The notes: generated from the letters alone by a model not told the origin. A stretch of DNA of 64,000 nucleotides from Diplonema japonicum (GCA_964019335.1 OZ025667.1:62001-126000); one strand, 5' to 3'. Numbered from the stretch's first letter, positions 38,782-51,535 are shown. Program-made: numbers and translations.

Positions 38782-41710
38782 ATGGGTGAAGAAGAAAGTG
38801 TTAAAGTGGCGGTGAGAATGCGCCTGTTCAACCAACGGGAGAAGACGGCCGGAGCGACGAGGGTGGTAAGAATGCAGAACGAGGAGAAGGGAAGCAAGAC
38901 GTTCATCACGAACCCTGAAACAAATGAAGAAAAATCATTCGCGTTCGATTACTCGTTCCAATCACACTCTGAAACAGAGCAAAACATAGGCCCTTACGCA
39001 GACCAAGATACAGTGTTCAACGATCTGGGAAAACCCGTTTTATACTCGGCACTGGAAGGGCGGAACGTTTGCCTGTTTGCGTACGGACAAACGGGAGCAG
39101 GGAAATCGTTTTCAATGCTTGGCAAAGCGAACCCTCCGGAACTACAAGGTATCATCCCAAGATCGTGTTTGGAAATCTTTCGGCTACGCGACTTGGAACG
39201 AGACGACCCATGTGTTAAGTATCAAATCCACATGCAGGTGGTTGAGATCTACTGTGAAATGATTAACGACCTTCTTGACAGTAGAAAAAACTGGCCGCCA
39301 AACGGACACAAACCCCGTCTTACAAAAGATGGCTATGTTGTGGACACCATCACCAAGCCCTGTTTCAACTATGAGGATATTGAAGCCTCGTTTCGTTTTG
39401 CAGACCAGAACCGATCTGTTGGGTCGCACGCATTGAACCCGGAATCGTCCCGTGCGCACACCATTTACTGTATTGGATACCAACGGCAGAAGAAAACAAC
39501 ACCTGATGCGAAACAGGCGGAGACGATCTCCGCGAAGATCAACCTTGTAGATCTTGCAGGGTCCGAAAGATCCGAGTCAGCAGGCACAACAGGACAGATG
39601 TTAAAGGAAGGCAACGCCATTAATTTATCCCTCACGGCGCTGGGAAGCACCATCAAGGCGTTGTCCGAAGGAAAACGTCCGAATTTCCGTGATTCGAAAT
39701 TGACACTCCTGCTTCAAGGTTCCATGACAAACGGGAAGGTTATCATGATAGCCGCTGTGTCACCAGCATCGATATGTTATGATGAAAGCATGTCAACTTT
39801 ACGATTTGCGGAACGCATCAAAATGGTGAAGATCAAGGCGAAGAAGAACGTGACACAGGATCCAGTCGCCGAGATTAAAAAAGAGATGGAGGAGATGCGG
39901 AACAGAATGCAGGAAGAAATCAATCAGCTCAAGGCAGTGTGCGGGGGCGATACCAGCGCTCTGACCGGCGGTGGCGGGAACGAAGAGGAACTCCGCCTTC
40001 TTTTGGAGAAAAAGAAAGAGGAAGAACGGCAGCTAAAAGAAGACTTCGAAAATCAACTGAAAGGCTTGCAAGAAACAGACGAAGACAGAAGGAACAAAGC
40101 AGCTGCCATCAACAACAAATGGGCGACTGCGTTCGGTGGAGCATCCCAACAAAAACCAGAAGACGTCAAAGAACCGCATCTTCGTAACCTGAACGAAGAC
40201 GCCAGACTGGCTGAAACGCTAGTATACATCCTCAGAGACGGCACTACAAAAATAGGCCGATCAAACAAATTAGACCCACCCCACATCGAATTCAATGGTA
40301 TGGGTATTGTCCGAAGCCACATGGAAGTGGAATGGGACAAGGAAACCGGCAAGGTCTGGATAGTAACCGACGAACCAAACTCCACAACATTAAACGGTAA
40401 GAAAGTCGAGACGCGGATAGAAATGAAGCACAACAACAGGCTGTGGCTGGGCAACAACTACGCCTTCCGGTTCGTGTACCCCGGTAAGGAATCTGAAGGG
40501 GAGCAGTTCGAGACCACGCCGGACTATCTTTTCGCAGAGGCGGAGATCGCAGAGGCAAACCAACAAAAAACATCCAATTCAGAAGGCCTCCCCGTCGCCC
40601 TCGGCCACCAACTCTCCGAGGCTCTCAAAAAGGTCGAACAAGCAAACATTATTGTTAACGACCTGAACGTCGACTCAGGGTTCAGACCAAAAATTGTCAA
40701 GGACAGAGAATCAGGTGACGACATGGTCGCAGTGTCTGTAAACATGCCTCAAGGACTCCTTGTTTGGCCGTGGGAAAAATTCGCGTCAAGACTAGTCGAT
40801 ATGGTAAAGATCTGGCAGGAATGGCAGTACGCGCTTGATAACAACCAGGCCTTCGAGCTTCCTGAACCTAGTGTGTCTCCGTTCTTCGATTTTGAAGACC
40901 AGCTGATAGGTGAGGCTGATGTTTGGTTGCAGTCGTTAGGCAATATGCTTGAAGTTGAAACTGCAGCGGTGATCATGGACCCCTCAGCAGGCGCGCAAGG
41001 GAGAATTCAAATCGCACTGTCACCACTAGACTCCAAAGGCAACGAGGGTCCTTGGGACGATCCAGAACTTGAAGACCTCGACCCCTTCGTCGACGCCCCC
41101 TCCGAGCTTATCGGGAAGGAAATCTCGTGGAAGGTGAAAATCAACAATATTATGTTTGACGCTGGCGACATGCTCCTCAGCAAGGCCACCGCCTGTAAGT
41201 ACGAGAAGGTGTGGGTTAGATATAGAGTCAACAGCAAGGACCCTTCTGAACCATGGTCACAGACGGACCCTTCAGGGGCGGCTTGTTTGGACCCCTCGTA
41301 TAACTTTGTTAAAAAACACTCATTCAAAGTAACGCCTGAGTTTGCAAAATATCTTGAAAAAGGTATAAAGGGAGGGGGGGGGGGGGCGTACTTTTTTTTT
41401 AAAAAATTATTTTTTTTTCCTGCAGGATTTGTGCGATTCCAAATTTGGGGAAAGCTTGTGGCGACGGTGAATACAGATGCTGCTGTTCAAAGGTTTAAAA
41501 AAAAAAAAAAAAAAAAAATCGTAGGGCAAAGCAAGCAGAGCTCATGGCTCTACTGAAAAACCACTGTCAAGATGTCCCCGACCCTACTGGGCTACCCGAT
41601 CTATGGTCGGTGGTATGATTTTGTTGCAAAAAAAAAAGTTTTTTTTTTGAAAGGTACCCGTGTTCCGTGACCCTGATGGTGCAGTGCACAGTGCCCCACC
41701 CAAGGGGTGA
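38782..41710 (+). CDS. Kinesin-3-like motor with FHA domain
   Basis: Four exons (38782-41362, 41426-41492, 41525-41612, 41654-41710) encode 930 residues. The motor domain is at about 5-355, with P-loop GQTGAGKS (about 103-110), switch I ESSRAHT, switch II DLAGSERSES, and microtubule-binding helix FRDSKLTLLL. A neck and short coiled coil (EIKKEMEEMRNRMQEEINQL, given in part) are followed by an FHA domain (about 472-570; LVYILRDGTTKIGRS, GIVRSHMEVEWD, TTLNGKKV), the motor-FHA order typical of the kinesin-3/KIF1 group. The C-terminal part matches the KIF1-type region after FHA; no PH domain is evident. Kinesin-3 motors move vesicles along microtubules. The three introns (63, 32 and 41 nt) restore frame. 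The last exon is inferred from frame and splice sites only. The start is the ATG after poly-A. Confidence 0.87.
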
Positions 41711-42501
41711 TGCGGCATTGAGGGAAGGGAGAATGTAAGTAAGAAGCAGCTGAGGGGGGGGGGGGGGGGGGTTGGAAAGAAAGAAACTTCCCCCCCTTGG
41801 CCCTCGGTATACACAGATACAATATCTACGAAAAATGAAAACGAAAAAGAAGGAAAAAAAAAAAAGAAAAACAGCGCGACTTTTTTTATTTTTTTATTTT
41901 ATTTATTTAACACGGAAACACGAATTCAAAATAGTTGCAAAGTGTTAGTCTAGGCCCCCCCCCGAGTACCATTTTTTTATCTATCATCGTTTACCCAGCA
42001 GTTGTCACTTTCTGGAGAGTCGATATTTTCGTGAAAGGTGGGGGGAGGGGGAAGAAACAAAACGACACTTGTTGACACCTTGAATTTTAACCAGGTAACA
42101 AACATAAAAAAAAGAGAAGAAAGTGGAGAAGAAAGAAAAAAGGAAGAAGAATGTGTTTTTCGTGTTCTATACGCAGTTTTTATTTTTATTTTTATTTTTT
42201 TATACGCATAGACCTTTCACAGTGTCATGTGCTTCCCCTGCATCTGTACATCAATTGTCTTCTTCTTTTTCTTTCTTTTTCTTTTTTTTCTTTTTTTTTT
42301 TGTTCAAAAAACTAACAAACGAGGTGGGGAAAAAAAGAAAATAGTAAAATATAAGAAAAGAAAAAGAGAAAAAAACCCCCCCCCCAAACTGTGAATAGCA
42401 GCCTTCTTATTATTCAATTCTTTTTTTTTTTTGTAAAAAAAAAACCATTCATTTCAAAAAAAAAAGGTTATTATTACAAACTATAAAAAAAAAAAAAAAA
42501 A
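41711..42501. other. Gene-free homopolymer interval
   Basis: No gene seen. It contains a G-run (41754-41770), T-rich tracts (42172-42202, 42256-42301), and a final poly-A run abutting the S-adenosylhomocysteinase start. Confidence 0.65.
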
Positions 42502-43821
42502 ATGACTGACTACAAGGTTAAGGACATCTCGCTCGCTGAGTTCGGGCGCAAGGAGATCGAGCTTGCTGAGAACGAGATGCCTGGTCTCATGGAGCTCCGT
42601 GAGGAGTTCGGCGAGAAGAAGCCCCTTGCTGGTGCCAAGGTCGCTGGTTGCCTCCACATGACCATCCAGACTGCCGTGCTCATGGAGACCCTCAAGGCCC
42701 TCGGTGCTGAGGTGAGGTGGTCCTCGTGCAACATCTTCTCCACCCAGGACCACGCCGCCGCCGCCATGGCCAAGGCCGGGATCCCCACCTTCGCATGGAA
42801 GGGTGAGACCGAAGACGAGTACAACTGGTGCGTGGAGCAGACCATCAAGGGTTTCTCCGGCAACGGCTACCCCAACATCCTCCTTGACGACGGTGGTGAC
42901 CTGACCAACCTTGTGCTCTCCAAGGGCTTCGACAGCGACCTTGTGAAGGGTATCGTGGGTGTCTCTGAGGAGACCACCACCGGTGTGAAGGCCCTCTTCA
43001 AGAGGTGCAAGAACAAGACCCTCCCCTTCCCTAGTATCAACGTGAACGACTCCGTCACCAAGTCCAAGTTCGACAACCTGTACGGCTGCCGTGAGTCCCT
43101 TGTCGACGGGATCAAGCGTGCCACTGACGTCATGATCGCCGGTAAGACCTGCGTCGTTGCGGGGTACGGTGACGTTGGTAAGGGGTGCGCTGCTGCCCTT
43201 CGCAACTTCGGTGCGCGTGTTATGGTGACCGAGATCGACCCTATCAACGCCCTGCAGGCGCTCATGGAGGGGTACCAGGTGGTGCTCATGGAGGACGTTG
43301 TTGAGGAGTGCCACATCTTCGTGACGACCACCGGCAACGACGACATCATCACCAAGGAGCACTTCCCCAAGATGATGAACGACGCCATCGTGTGCAACAT
43401 CGGGCACTTCGACACTGAGATCCAGGTCGCCTGGTTGAACGAGAACTGCAAGGAGAAGATCGAGGTGAAGCCCCAGGTGGACAGGTACACCATGCCCAGC
43501 GGCAGGCACATCATCCTTCTTGCTGAGGGCAGGCTTGTGAACCTTGGCTGTGCCACCGGCCACCCTTCGTTTGTTATGTCGAACTCCTTCTCCAACCAGG
43601 TGCTTGCGCAGATTGAGCTTTGGACCAACAAGGACAACGACAAGTACCCCAAGGGTATCCAGACCGAGGTCTTCCTCCTCCCTAAGGAGCTTGACGAGAA
43701 GGTCGCTGCTGCTCACCTTAACAAGCTTGGTGCCAAGCTCACCAAGCTCAACGCCAAGCAGGCTGAGTACATCGGTGTGTCCGTGGAGGGTCCCTTCAAG
43801 CCCGCCCACTACCGTTACTAG
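42502..43821 (+). CDS. SAHH: S-adenosylhomocysteine hydrolase
   Basis: 439 residues, the full family length. It hydrolyses S-adenosylhomocysteine to adenosine and homocysteine, clearing the product inhibitor of methyltransferases. Visible motifs are [29 protein letters not shown], the [10 protein letters not shown] substrate region, [20 protein letters not shown], the NAD-binding [11 protein letters not shown], and the C-terminal PFKPAHYRY, whose lysine and tyrosine reach the neighbouring subunit's NAD. It closely resembles trypanosomatid enzymes, in line with the suggested euglenozoan origin. Codon use is strongly C/G-ending (GCC, AAG, ACC), as expected for high expression. No intron. The ATG follows 17 A's without a gap. 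Confidence 0.97.
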   Translation: MTDYKVKDISLAEFGRKEIELAENEMPGLMELREEFGEKKPLAGAKVAGCLHMTIQTAVLMETLKALGAEVRWSSCNIFSTQDHAAAAMAKAGIPTFAWKGETEDEYNWCVEQTIKGFSGNGYPNILLDDGGDLTNLVLSKGFDSDLVKGIVGVSEETTTGVKALFKRCKNKTLPFPSINVNDSVTKSKFDNLYGCRESLVDGIKRATDVMIAGKTCVVAGYGDVGKGCAAALRNFGARVMVTEIDPINALQALMEGYQVVLMEDVVEECHIFVTTTGNDDIITKEHFPKMMNDAIVCNIGHFDTEIQVAWLNENCKEKIEVKPQVDRYTMPSGRHIILLAEGRLVNLGCATGHPSFVMSNSFSNQVLAQIELWTNKDNDKYPKGIQTEVFLLPKELDEKVAAAHLNKLGAKLTKLNAKQAEYIGVSVEGPFKPAHYRY

Positions 43822-44480
43822 GCACAAGTGGGTTGCTTGTCTTTCGTGACAGGAAATAGGATAAAATAATATATTATAAAAAAAAGAAAAATAAAAGTAA
43901 AAGATTATATAAATCACGGGGGGGGGTTGGTAAACCGTGCCTTTTTTTGGTGAAGGCACACACGGTTGCGGGGGGGGGTTGAGGGGGGACAATGATCCTT
44001 TGATCTTTTTTTTTGACCTTCTTTGGATGTTGTCCCTGTTTTTTTTTTTTTTTTCTTCTTTTTTTTTTCACAAGAGCGCTATCTCAGTTGAAATTCTAAA
44101 CTGAAACAGCGGCTGCTGGTTGCGGGGGGGGGCTGGAAAAAAAAATGGTCAGGTGGAAGATTAAAAAGAAAAAAAAAGGGGGGGGGAAAGAAAGAAAATT
44201 GCAGAAAGATTAAACAGGATTTTTCTAAATTACCCTTTTTTTTTGCCCCCTTCTTTTTTTTTCTTTTTCCTTTCTTCCTCTCCCCAAACATTATTTTTTA
44301 TTTATTATTTCTCTTTCTCTCTCTTCTCTCTCTCTCTCTCTCTCTCTTTCTTTTTTCTATTTTTTTTATTTTTATTTGTTAAACTTCCCTTATAAATTAA
44401 ACCTTCCCCCCCCCCTTTTTTTAAATACCACCCGCATATAACCCATCATAAAAAAAAAAAAAAGAAAACTATTTTTTTCA

Positions 44481-44514
<34 letters not shown>

Positions 44515-44526
44515 AATAATAAAAAA
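43822..44526. other. Gene-free homopolymer interval
   Basis: No gene seen. It holds G-runs, a CT microsatellite (44308-44348) and a poly-A run (44480-44512) before the phosphatase gene. Confidence 0.65.
44308..44348. repeat. CT-rich microsatellite
   Basis: Uninterrupted (TC)n of about 20 bases near 44328-44348 with degenerate TCT repeats before it. Confidence 0.8.
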
Positions 44527-45492
44527 ATGTCGAGCACATACGGATACCGCTCAGGCACTGGAGGACCCGCTGGAATCATAACGAGCGCACCAAGGGGAGG
44601 ATATTTGGGAAATGCCAGCATGGTGCCGACATCAACATCTAGCCACAGCACGTACAAACGGGATACTACAGGGGCGTGGGAAATGGGCAACCGGTACACA
44701 ACAAATTCCTACCACTCGTCCACCCTAACCCAAGGCAGTGTGAACAGCCATGTAAGCACAGCTATTCCAAGAGTGGGAAGGTCCAGCTCCACAAGGGGCT
44801 ACAGAGTCGCAAAAACCCCTCAGCAATATGTAGCAACTAACACAGTCTCCTCACCCCGTGCCACAACACCATCATCTAGATATTCTTCGAGAGGGTACCT
44901 TCCAGTACACACGCAGTCTCCGTTGAAACAACCTGTTTTGAGGTCGAACAGAGCAACCCTTGTATTGGACCTTGATGAAACGTTAGTGCATTCGAGTTTT
45001 GATCCAATTCCCGCTGATTTGCATATCCCGTTGGTGATGGATGGAGAGCATTACGTAGCTTATGTGAATAAAAGGCCGCATGTGGAGGCGTTTTTGGTGA
45101 AGTGTGTGGAGCTGTTCGATGTAGTGGTGTGGACGGCCTCGTTGTCGGTGTACGCAGAACCGCTTGTTAATGAGCTTTGCAGAATGGCGAGGTGCGGGAA
45201 CCTTAAGAAGATGTACCGTGAGCACTGTACAGAGGTGGCAGGTGGTGGGTATGTTAAGGATCTTACTACCTTGGGGAGGTCTTTGAATGATGTGTGTATT
45301 TTGGACAACTCGCCCTCCGTTGCCATTTTCCAGCCGCAGAACCTCATCCCCATTGTGTCGTGGTATGAGGACCGCAACGACTCGGCGCTGCTCCAGCTTT
45401 TCCCGTTCCTTGAGCGGCTTGCGCAGTCCACCTCCGTGCAATCTGCTATTTCCAGCCATGTTGGGTTCAGCAATGCTTCGTGGTCTGCTTAG
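44527..45492 (+). CDS. SCP/FCP1-type HAD phosphatase (CTD small-phosphatase-like)
   Basis: 321 residues. An N-terminal low-complexity region of about 140 residues is rich in Ser, Thr, Gly, Tyr and Arg and probably disordered. The catalytic domain starts at ATLVLDLDETLVHSSF, with the nucleophile signature DLDET at residues 148-152. It continues with NKRPHVEAFLVKCVELFDVV, VVWTASLSVYAEPLV, YREHCTEV, VKDLTTLGRSLNDVCILDNS and NLIPIVSWYEDRNDSALLQL, all canonical. Such enzymes dephosphorylate phosphoserine or threonine, in the RNA polymerase II CTD or in other proteins; the substrate here is open. No transmembrane anchor as in Dullard/TIM50. No intron. Confidence 0.92.
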   Translation: MSSTYGYRSGTGGPAGIITSAPRGGYLGNASMVPTSTSSHSTYKRDTTGAWEMGNRYTTNSYHSSTLTQGSVNSHVSTAIPRVGRSSSTRGYRVAKTPQQYVATNTVSSPRATTPSSRYSSRGYLPVHTQSPLKQPVLRSNRATLVLDLDETLVHSSFDPIPADLHIPLVMDGEHYVAYVNKRPHVEAFLVKCVELFDVVVWTASLSVYAEPLVNELCRMARCGNLKKMYREHCTEVAGGGYVKDLTTLGRSLNDVCILDNSPSVAIFQPQNLIPIVSWYEDRNDSALLQLFPFLERLAQSTSVQSAISSHVGFSNASWSA

Positions 45493-45971
45493 GTGTTGCT
45501 TTTTTTTTTTTTTTGTTTTTTTTTTGTTGTTATTGTTTTTATTATTTTGTAAAAAAAAATTTTTTTTTTTGTTTTACTTCTTGTTCTTGTTGTATTGTAT
45601 TTATATATTTTTTTTTTTTTTTTACTTGTACGATTTTTTTTTTTTTTTTTCCAATCCGCCACATCTCCCATTATTTGCAAAAAAGAAAAAGAAGAAAAAT
45701 AAAATAAAAAAAGGAGGGGGGAAGAAAAAAAAAAAGAAGAAGAAATTGAGGGTTTACTTTTGTCTATACGTAAGCCTCCCCCCCACCCCTCTTTTTTTTC
45801 CCTTTCTTTTCTCATACCCCCCCCATTCTTTTTTTTCTCTCTTTCATATTATAAGTTTTTTTTTCTCTCCCCACCCCCACCCCCCCCTTCCACAATTCCA
45901 TTTTCTTTTTATCTTTTTTCCCGTCTTTGGAAAAAAAAAAAGAAAAAAAAAAGGGAAAAAAAAAAAAAAAA
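45493..45971. other. Gene-free homopolymer interval
   Basis: No gene seen. It contains T- and C-rich DNA and a closing poly-A run that touches the next ATG. Confidence 0.65.
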
Positions 45972-47138
45972 ATGCCGGTTGTTGATGAAGAGGGGAAAAC
46001 ACTGAAGAGACTGGTAAGCAAATCCGCGATTCCTTGGTACAAGGATTTCAAATCGTCGAAAGCCTACCCAAGCGTCCTGGAAGAAGAGCTAGACGCATTC
46101 TGGGAATTCACTGAGAAAAGATGGTCCGAAGAAAGACTGATAAGAACAGAAATTGCCACGGAAGTACGTAACGCTCTGGCAACCCTCCACGTACAGGTGT
46201 TCCTTGGCGGGTCTGCAGGAGTTGGTGTTGAAATCCCAGGCGGAACTTGCGAACTCTCTCTTGTTCCAAGCGACCCGTCCATTGGGGAGGCGGAAATCCT
46301 TGAAACACTCCGGAATAACTGTTGGTGGGTTGACGAAAACCCAGAAGGAATCTCTATCAGAAATGCCTCCGGCATGACCACCAAAGTGTCCTTAGAACCC
46401 GTATCACACCTCGGTCTACGCCGCAATTTACAGAGACTGGTCAATATGCAAACCCATCTTAAAAAGACTGTCAAGGTATTGGGGCAGATCCTCAGGCAGT
46501 CTAACCTTTTAACGGAATCCAACGGTGGTGTTTCCGAGTATGGCCTGCTCGTGATGACCTCGTCAGCCTTGGCCACCTTGCCAGTCAATGGCAACCCCGT
46601 TCATCACGTACTTTCATGTTATGGTAAGGCGTTTGATTCAACTCAGTTCACAGCTACTGTGACTGGGGCGGTGAAGGGTGGTGCCGGACCTGGTGGGTTG
46701 TTTGTTGCTCATCCTGTTGTTCCAAGTGTGAACCTGACCGCGTCTTGCAGGAGGTTTATTCAGATAAGGGAACTGTGCAATTATTGTCACATGATGCTGG
46801 CGAAATGGGACATTCCGTCTGCAAAGGGATCGTCTGCAGGAAGAAAGCCCTACAGCTATAAAGGGAAATCCCCGCTGTCGAGCGTGATCGCCTTCAAGAA
46901 CATCCCCAAGGAGAACCAGCCGCAGAGAAACCTCCCCCCTCCCCCTCCCCCTGTGCCCGTTGTTGCTGCATGTGATTCTGACGACGAACTTCCTCCTTTG
47001 ATGGAGGAACCGGGCATCCTCGCTGTTGAGCCAGAGGCTGTGACCTCACCCTTCCACCAAACAGCATTTCTATTTGAAGCAGACCCTAGGGGGAACTCTT
47101 CGATATGGGGTGCTGGGGTTTCAACCGGAGGGTGGTAG
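45972..47138 (+). CDS. TRF4/non-canonical poly(A) polymerase-like protein lacking catalytic residues
   Basis: 388 residues from the ATG after poly-A. The order of elements follows TRF4-type nucleotidyltransferases: an N-terminal helix (EEELDAFWEFTEKRW, EIATEVRNAL), a strand-turn VQVFLGGSAGVGVE in the place of the GS…G…..SD.D loop, then a central-domain-like segment VLGQILRQSNLLTESNGGVS, with EYGLLVMTSSAL in the position of the TRF4 SY.L..M motif. A Gly-rich GGAGPGGLFVAHP and PSVNLTASCRRF occupy the position of the nucleotide recognition motif. The catalytic Asp pair is replaced (GGTCELSLV), so it is probably a non-enzymatic paralogue or structural partner. The C-terminal 80 residues are Pro-rich and disordered. 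The homology is distant and my confidence in the family moderate. Confidence 0.5.
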   Translation: MPVVDEEGKTLKRLVSKSAIPWYKDFKSSKAYPSVLEEELDAFWEFTEKRWSEERLIRTEIATEVRNALATLHVQVFLGGSAGVGVEIPGGTCELSLVPSDPSIGEAEILETLRNNCWWVDENPEGISIRNASGMTTKVSLEPVSHLGLRRNLQRLVNMQTHLKKTVKVLGQILRQSNLLTESNGGVSEYGLLVMTSSALATLPVNGNPVHHVLSCYGKAFDSTQFTATVTGAVKGGAGPGGLFVAHPVVPSVNLTASCRRFIQIRELCNYCHMMLAKWDIPSAKGSSAGRKPYSYKGKSPLSSVIAFKNIPKENQPQRNLPPPPPPVPVVAACDSDDELPPLMEEPGILAVEPEAVTSPFHQTAFLFEADPRGNSSIWGAGVSTGGW

Positions 47139-47749
47139 AATGCGGAGGGGGGGGAATAAAAATAATTAAAAATTTAAAAAAAAATCTTGTTTCACATCCT
47201 CCCCTTTTTATTTTTTATTTTTAACCACTAAACCCACATGTCATATATGACATAAGAACAAAAAAAAAAAGAAGAAGAAAATCCATAGACCTTTTGCGTC
47301 AAATAGCGACCCGCCATATTCTCTTTTTTGGCGCCATTGCGCAATTTTTTTTTTGCTGGAACAAGTAAACAAATTTTTGAAAAGAATTGTTATTGCAAAA
47401 ATGAGTAGAGGCAGCTTATCCATTTATCCCTACTGTAGGTGAAAACGGCTTGCACAAACAAATTTTTGCTAACTTTGTTTGGCTAAATGCTGCCCTTTTC
47501 GGCATTATTTTTGTCAAAAGCATTAAATGTTGCCATTTTTTTTTTTGAAGTTTTTTAGGAAATCAGATTATCCTGTGGGCATAGTGGTTAAAGGGTGGTC
47601 CTCAAGTAAGGATTTGCCTAAGGCATCGTTTCCCCCCCTTTTTTTTTCTTCTACTTCTGGGTGGATATCGTGATGTGATGCTTGTTTTATGCGAAAGCTT
47701 TCCGGGGCAGGATGGGAAACAAGGGGGTTGGGGAGTGTTTAAAATATTT

Positions 47750-47801
<52 letters not shown>

Positions 47802-47850
47802 CTTTGCTACCTTGGACAGGTTCTGGGTATGCGTGCGTGAATATTTTATT

Positions 47851-47881
<31 letters not shown>

Positions 47882-50800
47882 CCTTCCCCCTCCTCTTTTT
47901 TTTTTTTTTACTCTGCTTGCTGACAAAAAACCCCCCTCCCCCCTTGACAAAAGAAAACAATCTTATTCAAATAAAAGAATGTGGAGTGTTCAAAGCCGAA
48001 GAAAAGGTGTATTCTGGCCCCAATACGGGTTCTAGAGGTTACTTTTGGGGCCACCGTGTCCCTTGTAAGCAAATATACTGGGAGGCGGAAGGATTAGAAA
48101 AGGGCGAAAAAAAAAGAGAGAAAAAAAAAAAAGAAAAAAAAAGAACATGTTAACCCCTTCCGTTGTTGGCACAAAAAAGAAAAGTAGCCCTCCCAGGATC
48201 GTGTGCTGTTGTTTCCTGTTGTTTCGTAAGTATCGACTTTTTGTTTAAGGGGTGTGGGGGGGGGGGGGGGGGGGGATGCAAGCACACACACTTTTACCAA
48301 TATTTTTTTTCCTACCAGAGGGAGCCAAATCTTTTTTTTCTTTTCCCCTCTTCTCCATTTTACTAAGTGGAGGGAGGCGGTGGCTCACCAATCTCGCGAG
48401 TTTCACTCCCCATCTGTTATTCACCCTTCCCCATTTACTTCTTTTATGCATGTGGATCCTTGTGTATTTTTGCCTTTTTTTTTATTTTTTTTATTTTTTT
48501 TTATATTTTTCATTCCCAGATTCCTCTTTACTTATGAAAAGCCGTATTTTAGAACAAGAAGACGATGTCCCCCCCGCACGCTGCTTTTGCAGTTTGTTAG
48601 TCAAAGTATCTTCTTCTTTTTTTGCTTGAACAAGAAAAAAAAAAAAGAAAAAAAAAAACAATATATATTGATAATGAATTGTTATTTGCTAAAAAGAGTA
48701 GTGCTAGCATTGCTGGGCTTATCCTTCTACAGGTTAACCCCCCGGCTGTGCACAAGCAACAATCAACCGACTCTTTTTTGTTGTTGTGTGGCTTAATATC
48801 CTCCTTGTGGGTTCTAAATAAGTAAGAGGGATGCAGCCAGCAGACTGAGGAGTTATGTGAGGGGGGTTTTTTTTTATATGTGCTCTCTTTTTTTTTTTTT
48901 TTTATAATTTTTTTATTTCCCCGGTCATCTTTCCTAAACTCCTTGCGAAGAGAGAACAGTCAAAAATCAAAAATTTTAAAAACACCCCCCCCCCCCCCCC
49001 TCCCCCCCGAAAGAATCCCGAACAAAGAGGAGAGGCAGCAAGCGTGCTCAAATGTCTTGTCCTGAAAAAAAAAGAAAAAAAAATAATAAGGATTCTTCTT
49101 CGATTTCTTTCCTTTTTGATCTTTTTTTTTTGAGGAATAATGGAGTGAATCATTCTGGTGCCCTTTCACCCCCCCCCCCCCCCCCACCATGACCAACAAG
49201 GTTGTCGGTAACGGGGGAAAGAGAGGGAGAAAGAGAGAGAAAAATCTTTTCTTGGGGGCTTGTTCCCCCTTTCGTGTCCCTATGTATATGTCGAAAAGAG
49301 GTAGCTTTCTAGAAGAGAGAACGAATGGGAACAGGGGGGGGTGAGGGATAAGAAGAGACAAAAAACAAAAAAGAAAATGAAGAAAAAAAGATTCGAGAAC
49401 AAAAAAAAAATGGTTTGCTTTCCTCCTCTTTTCTTCCGAGTCATGTGGTTTACGTTTTACTTTCCCTTTTTTTTTTTTTTTTATATGTAATAATTTATTT
49501 ATTTTTTTTTCATTTTGTACACACAAGTGTACTGCAGCGGGGTCTTTGCTACACTTTTTTTATAGCGTTTATTATTCCCCCCCCCCCCCCCCAATGAGGG
49601 TTTTACAAAAAAAAGAAAAGGCAAAAGGAAAAGAAGAGAAAAAACAAGGGTGAGGAGAGAGAGGGGGTTTTCTTTTATTTTATGTAAAAATGTGGACGAT
49701 ATTGCATTCTATACGAGGGGAGGATAGAAGTCTCTGTCGATAAAGAAAATGACGTATAATTCTATTTCCTTCGTCAAGTGTGGTGTGAACTGAGACTTCT
49801 TCTTTCCAACCGTCGTGATATCAAAGGGATGAAGGGGGGGTTTTTTTTTTTATTCTTCCTTCTGCCCTTTTATGTGGTTTTTGATATGTTGTGCCTCCCC
49901 CTGAGGAAAAAAAAAAAAAAAAGAGGGGGGAAACCCGGGATTCATCTCCCTACGCAGAGTTCTCGCAGGGCTCGCTGTTGCGTCACGGATGGAAAGAAGA
50001 AGAAAAAAAAGAAAAAAAAAACGGGAAAAGAAACCCCCTTCCCCTTCTCCTTGTTTTCTTTACTCTCCCTGCTACCGAAATGATACAGCAGCAGCAAACA
50101 TGCCCCCCCCCTTTTTTTTGTTATTATTCTACCAATTATTATTCAACAAAAGAAGAGGGGAAAAAAATAATAATAATGTAATGAAATAATGATTGTTAGT
50201 AGTTTTATATTTTTTATTTTTTTTAAATTTATTACACCTTTTTTTTTCTTTTTTTTTTTCTTCTCGCGCTGTCATTTTTTTTTTTAAGTCACTCACTGCT
50301 TCGGGCATTAAGTCACTCACTGCTTTGGCGTGATATGTGACAATAAAAAAAAAACTTTTTTTGCTGGGTGGGCCCGGTTCCACTTGAAATGTTCGTGCTT
50401 AAAATTCCTATTCCAACCAAGAAGGGAGTGAAAGAAAAAAATGACGGGGAGAAGAAAAAAAAAAATAAGGTGAATAAAATAATTTTCTTTAAAGTGAATT
50501 GAAGAAAAAAAAAACAAAGCCCAAACAAAAAAAAAAAAAAAAAAAAGAAAAACTGATATATTCCAAGTCACCTCTGCCTTCCAAACATGACGATTAGCTT
50601 CTACTGGATCCAATGATTTTATTCTCTTTCTAGATTTTGTACTTGATTCAAAAGTAACGAATCCTCCACCCCTCCCACGGTCATATCGACTTTTCTTCAC
50701 TTTTCTCTTTCCAATTCCACGGATTCGTCATTCCATCAAAGGCGTGAAAATGGGGGGGGGGGGGAGATAAAAGGAAAGGAAAAAAAAAAGAAAAAAAAAA

Positions 50801-51504
50801 GGGGGAGAAAAAAATTGCATGTGTTTATCCCCCCCCTTTTTTTTTTTACATAGTTCCATTTATTTTCTCAGGTTTCTTTTGTGACTTCCCCCCCTTTTTT
50901 CTTCTTTTTTTTTTTAATACTTGTTTCCCAGTCAGGGGGCTATTCAGATACACATGTGGTTGACCGAAGCTGACGGTGACGATAACGAAAAAAGGAAAAA
51001 GAAGGAAGAAAAATAAAAATAAAAATAAAAAAATCGATAGTTCTAACAAACCTCAGCGAACATTTTCTATGAAGAATGCAGTTTGAAAGGATTTTTTTTT
51101 TTTTTTTTGAACAACTAGATCGATTGTTGGAAGGGCCAACATAGGCTTTCCCCCATAGGAGGGGAAAAAAGAAAAAAAAAAAAAAAAAAAAAAGGTGTGT
51201 AATTTCTAATGGGTTATCACATCGTATCACAAACGTATTAACTTTGCTTTTTTATTTTTTTATTTTCTTTAGTGGGCTTTTTCTAACCACTTCGTTTCCT
51301 ATCATAGTGAATTTTTTTTGTTCCCCTGCCGATTCCCCTGACGTCACGAAAAGAAGCAGTGAGTATATTCCAAGGAGGGGTGGGGAGGGGGGGGCGATTG
51401 GGATTTTTTTTTTTCAGGGAAAAACAGCCCTGCAACCTTTGGAGCAGACGGCACTACTGGAACACCAGACCCCGCGCCAACAGAGAGCAAGAATCTCTTT
51501 GGGG

Positions 51505-51535
<31 letters not shown>

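Noticed and set aside
47570-47645. tRNA-like sequence with an A-box-like word (GCATAGTGGTTAAAGG) and a downstream T-run
   Set aside because: The acceptor and T stems do not pair and the B-box is poor. A tRNA-derived repeat remnant is possible, but it is not supported by a second copy.
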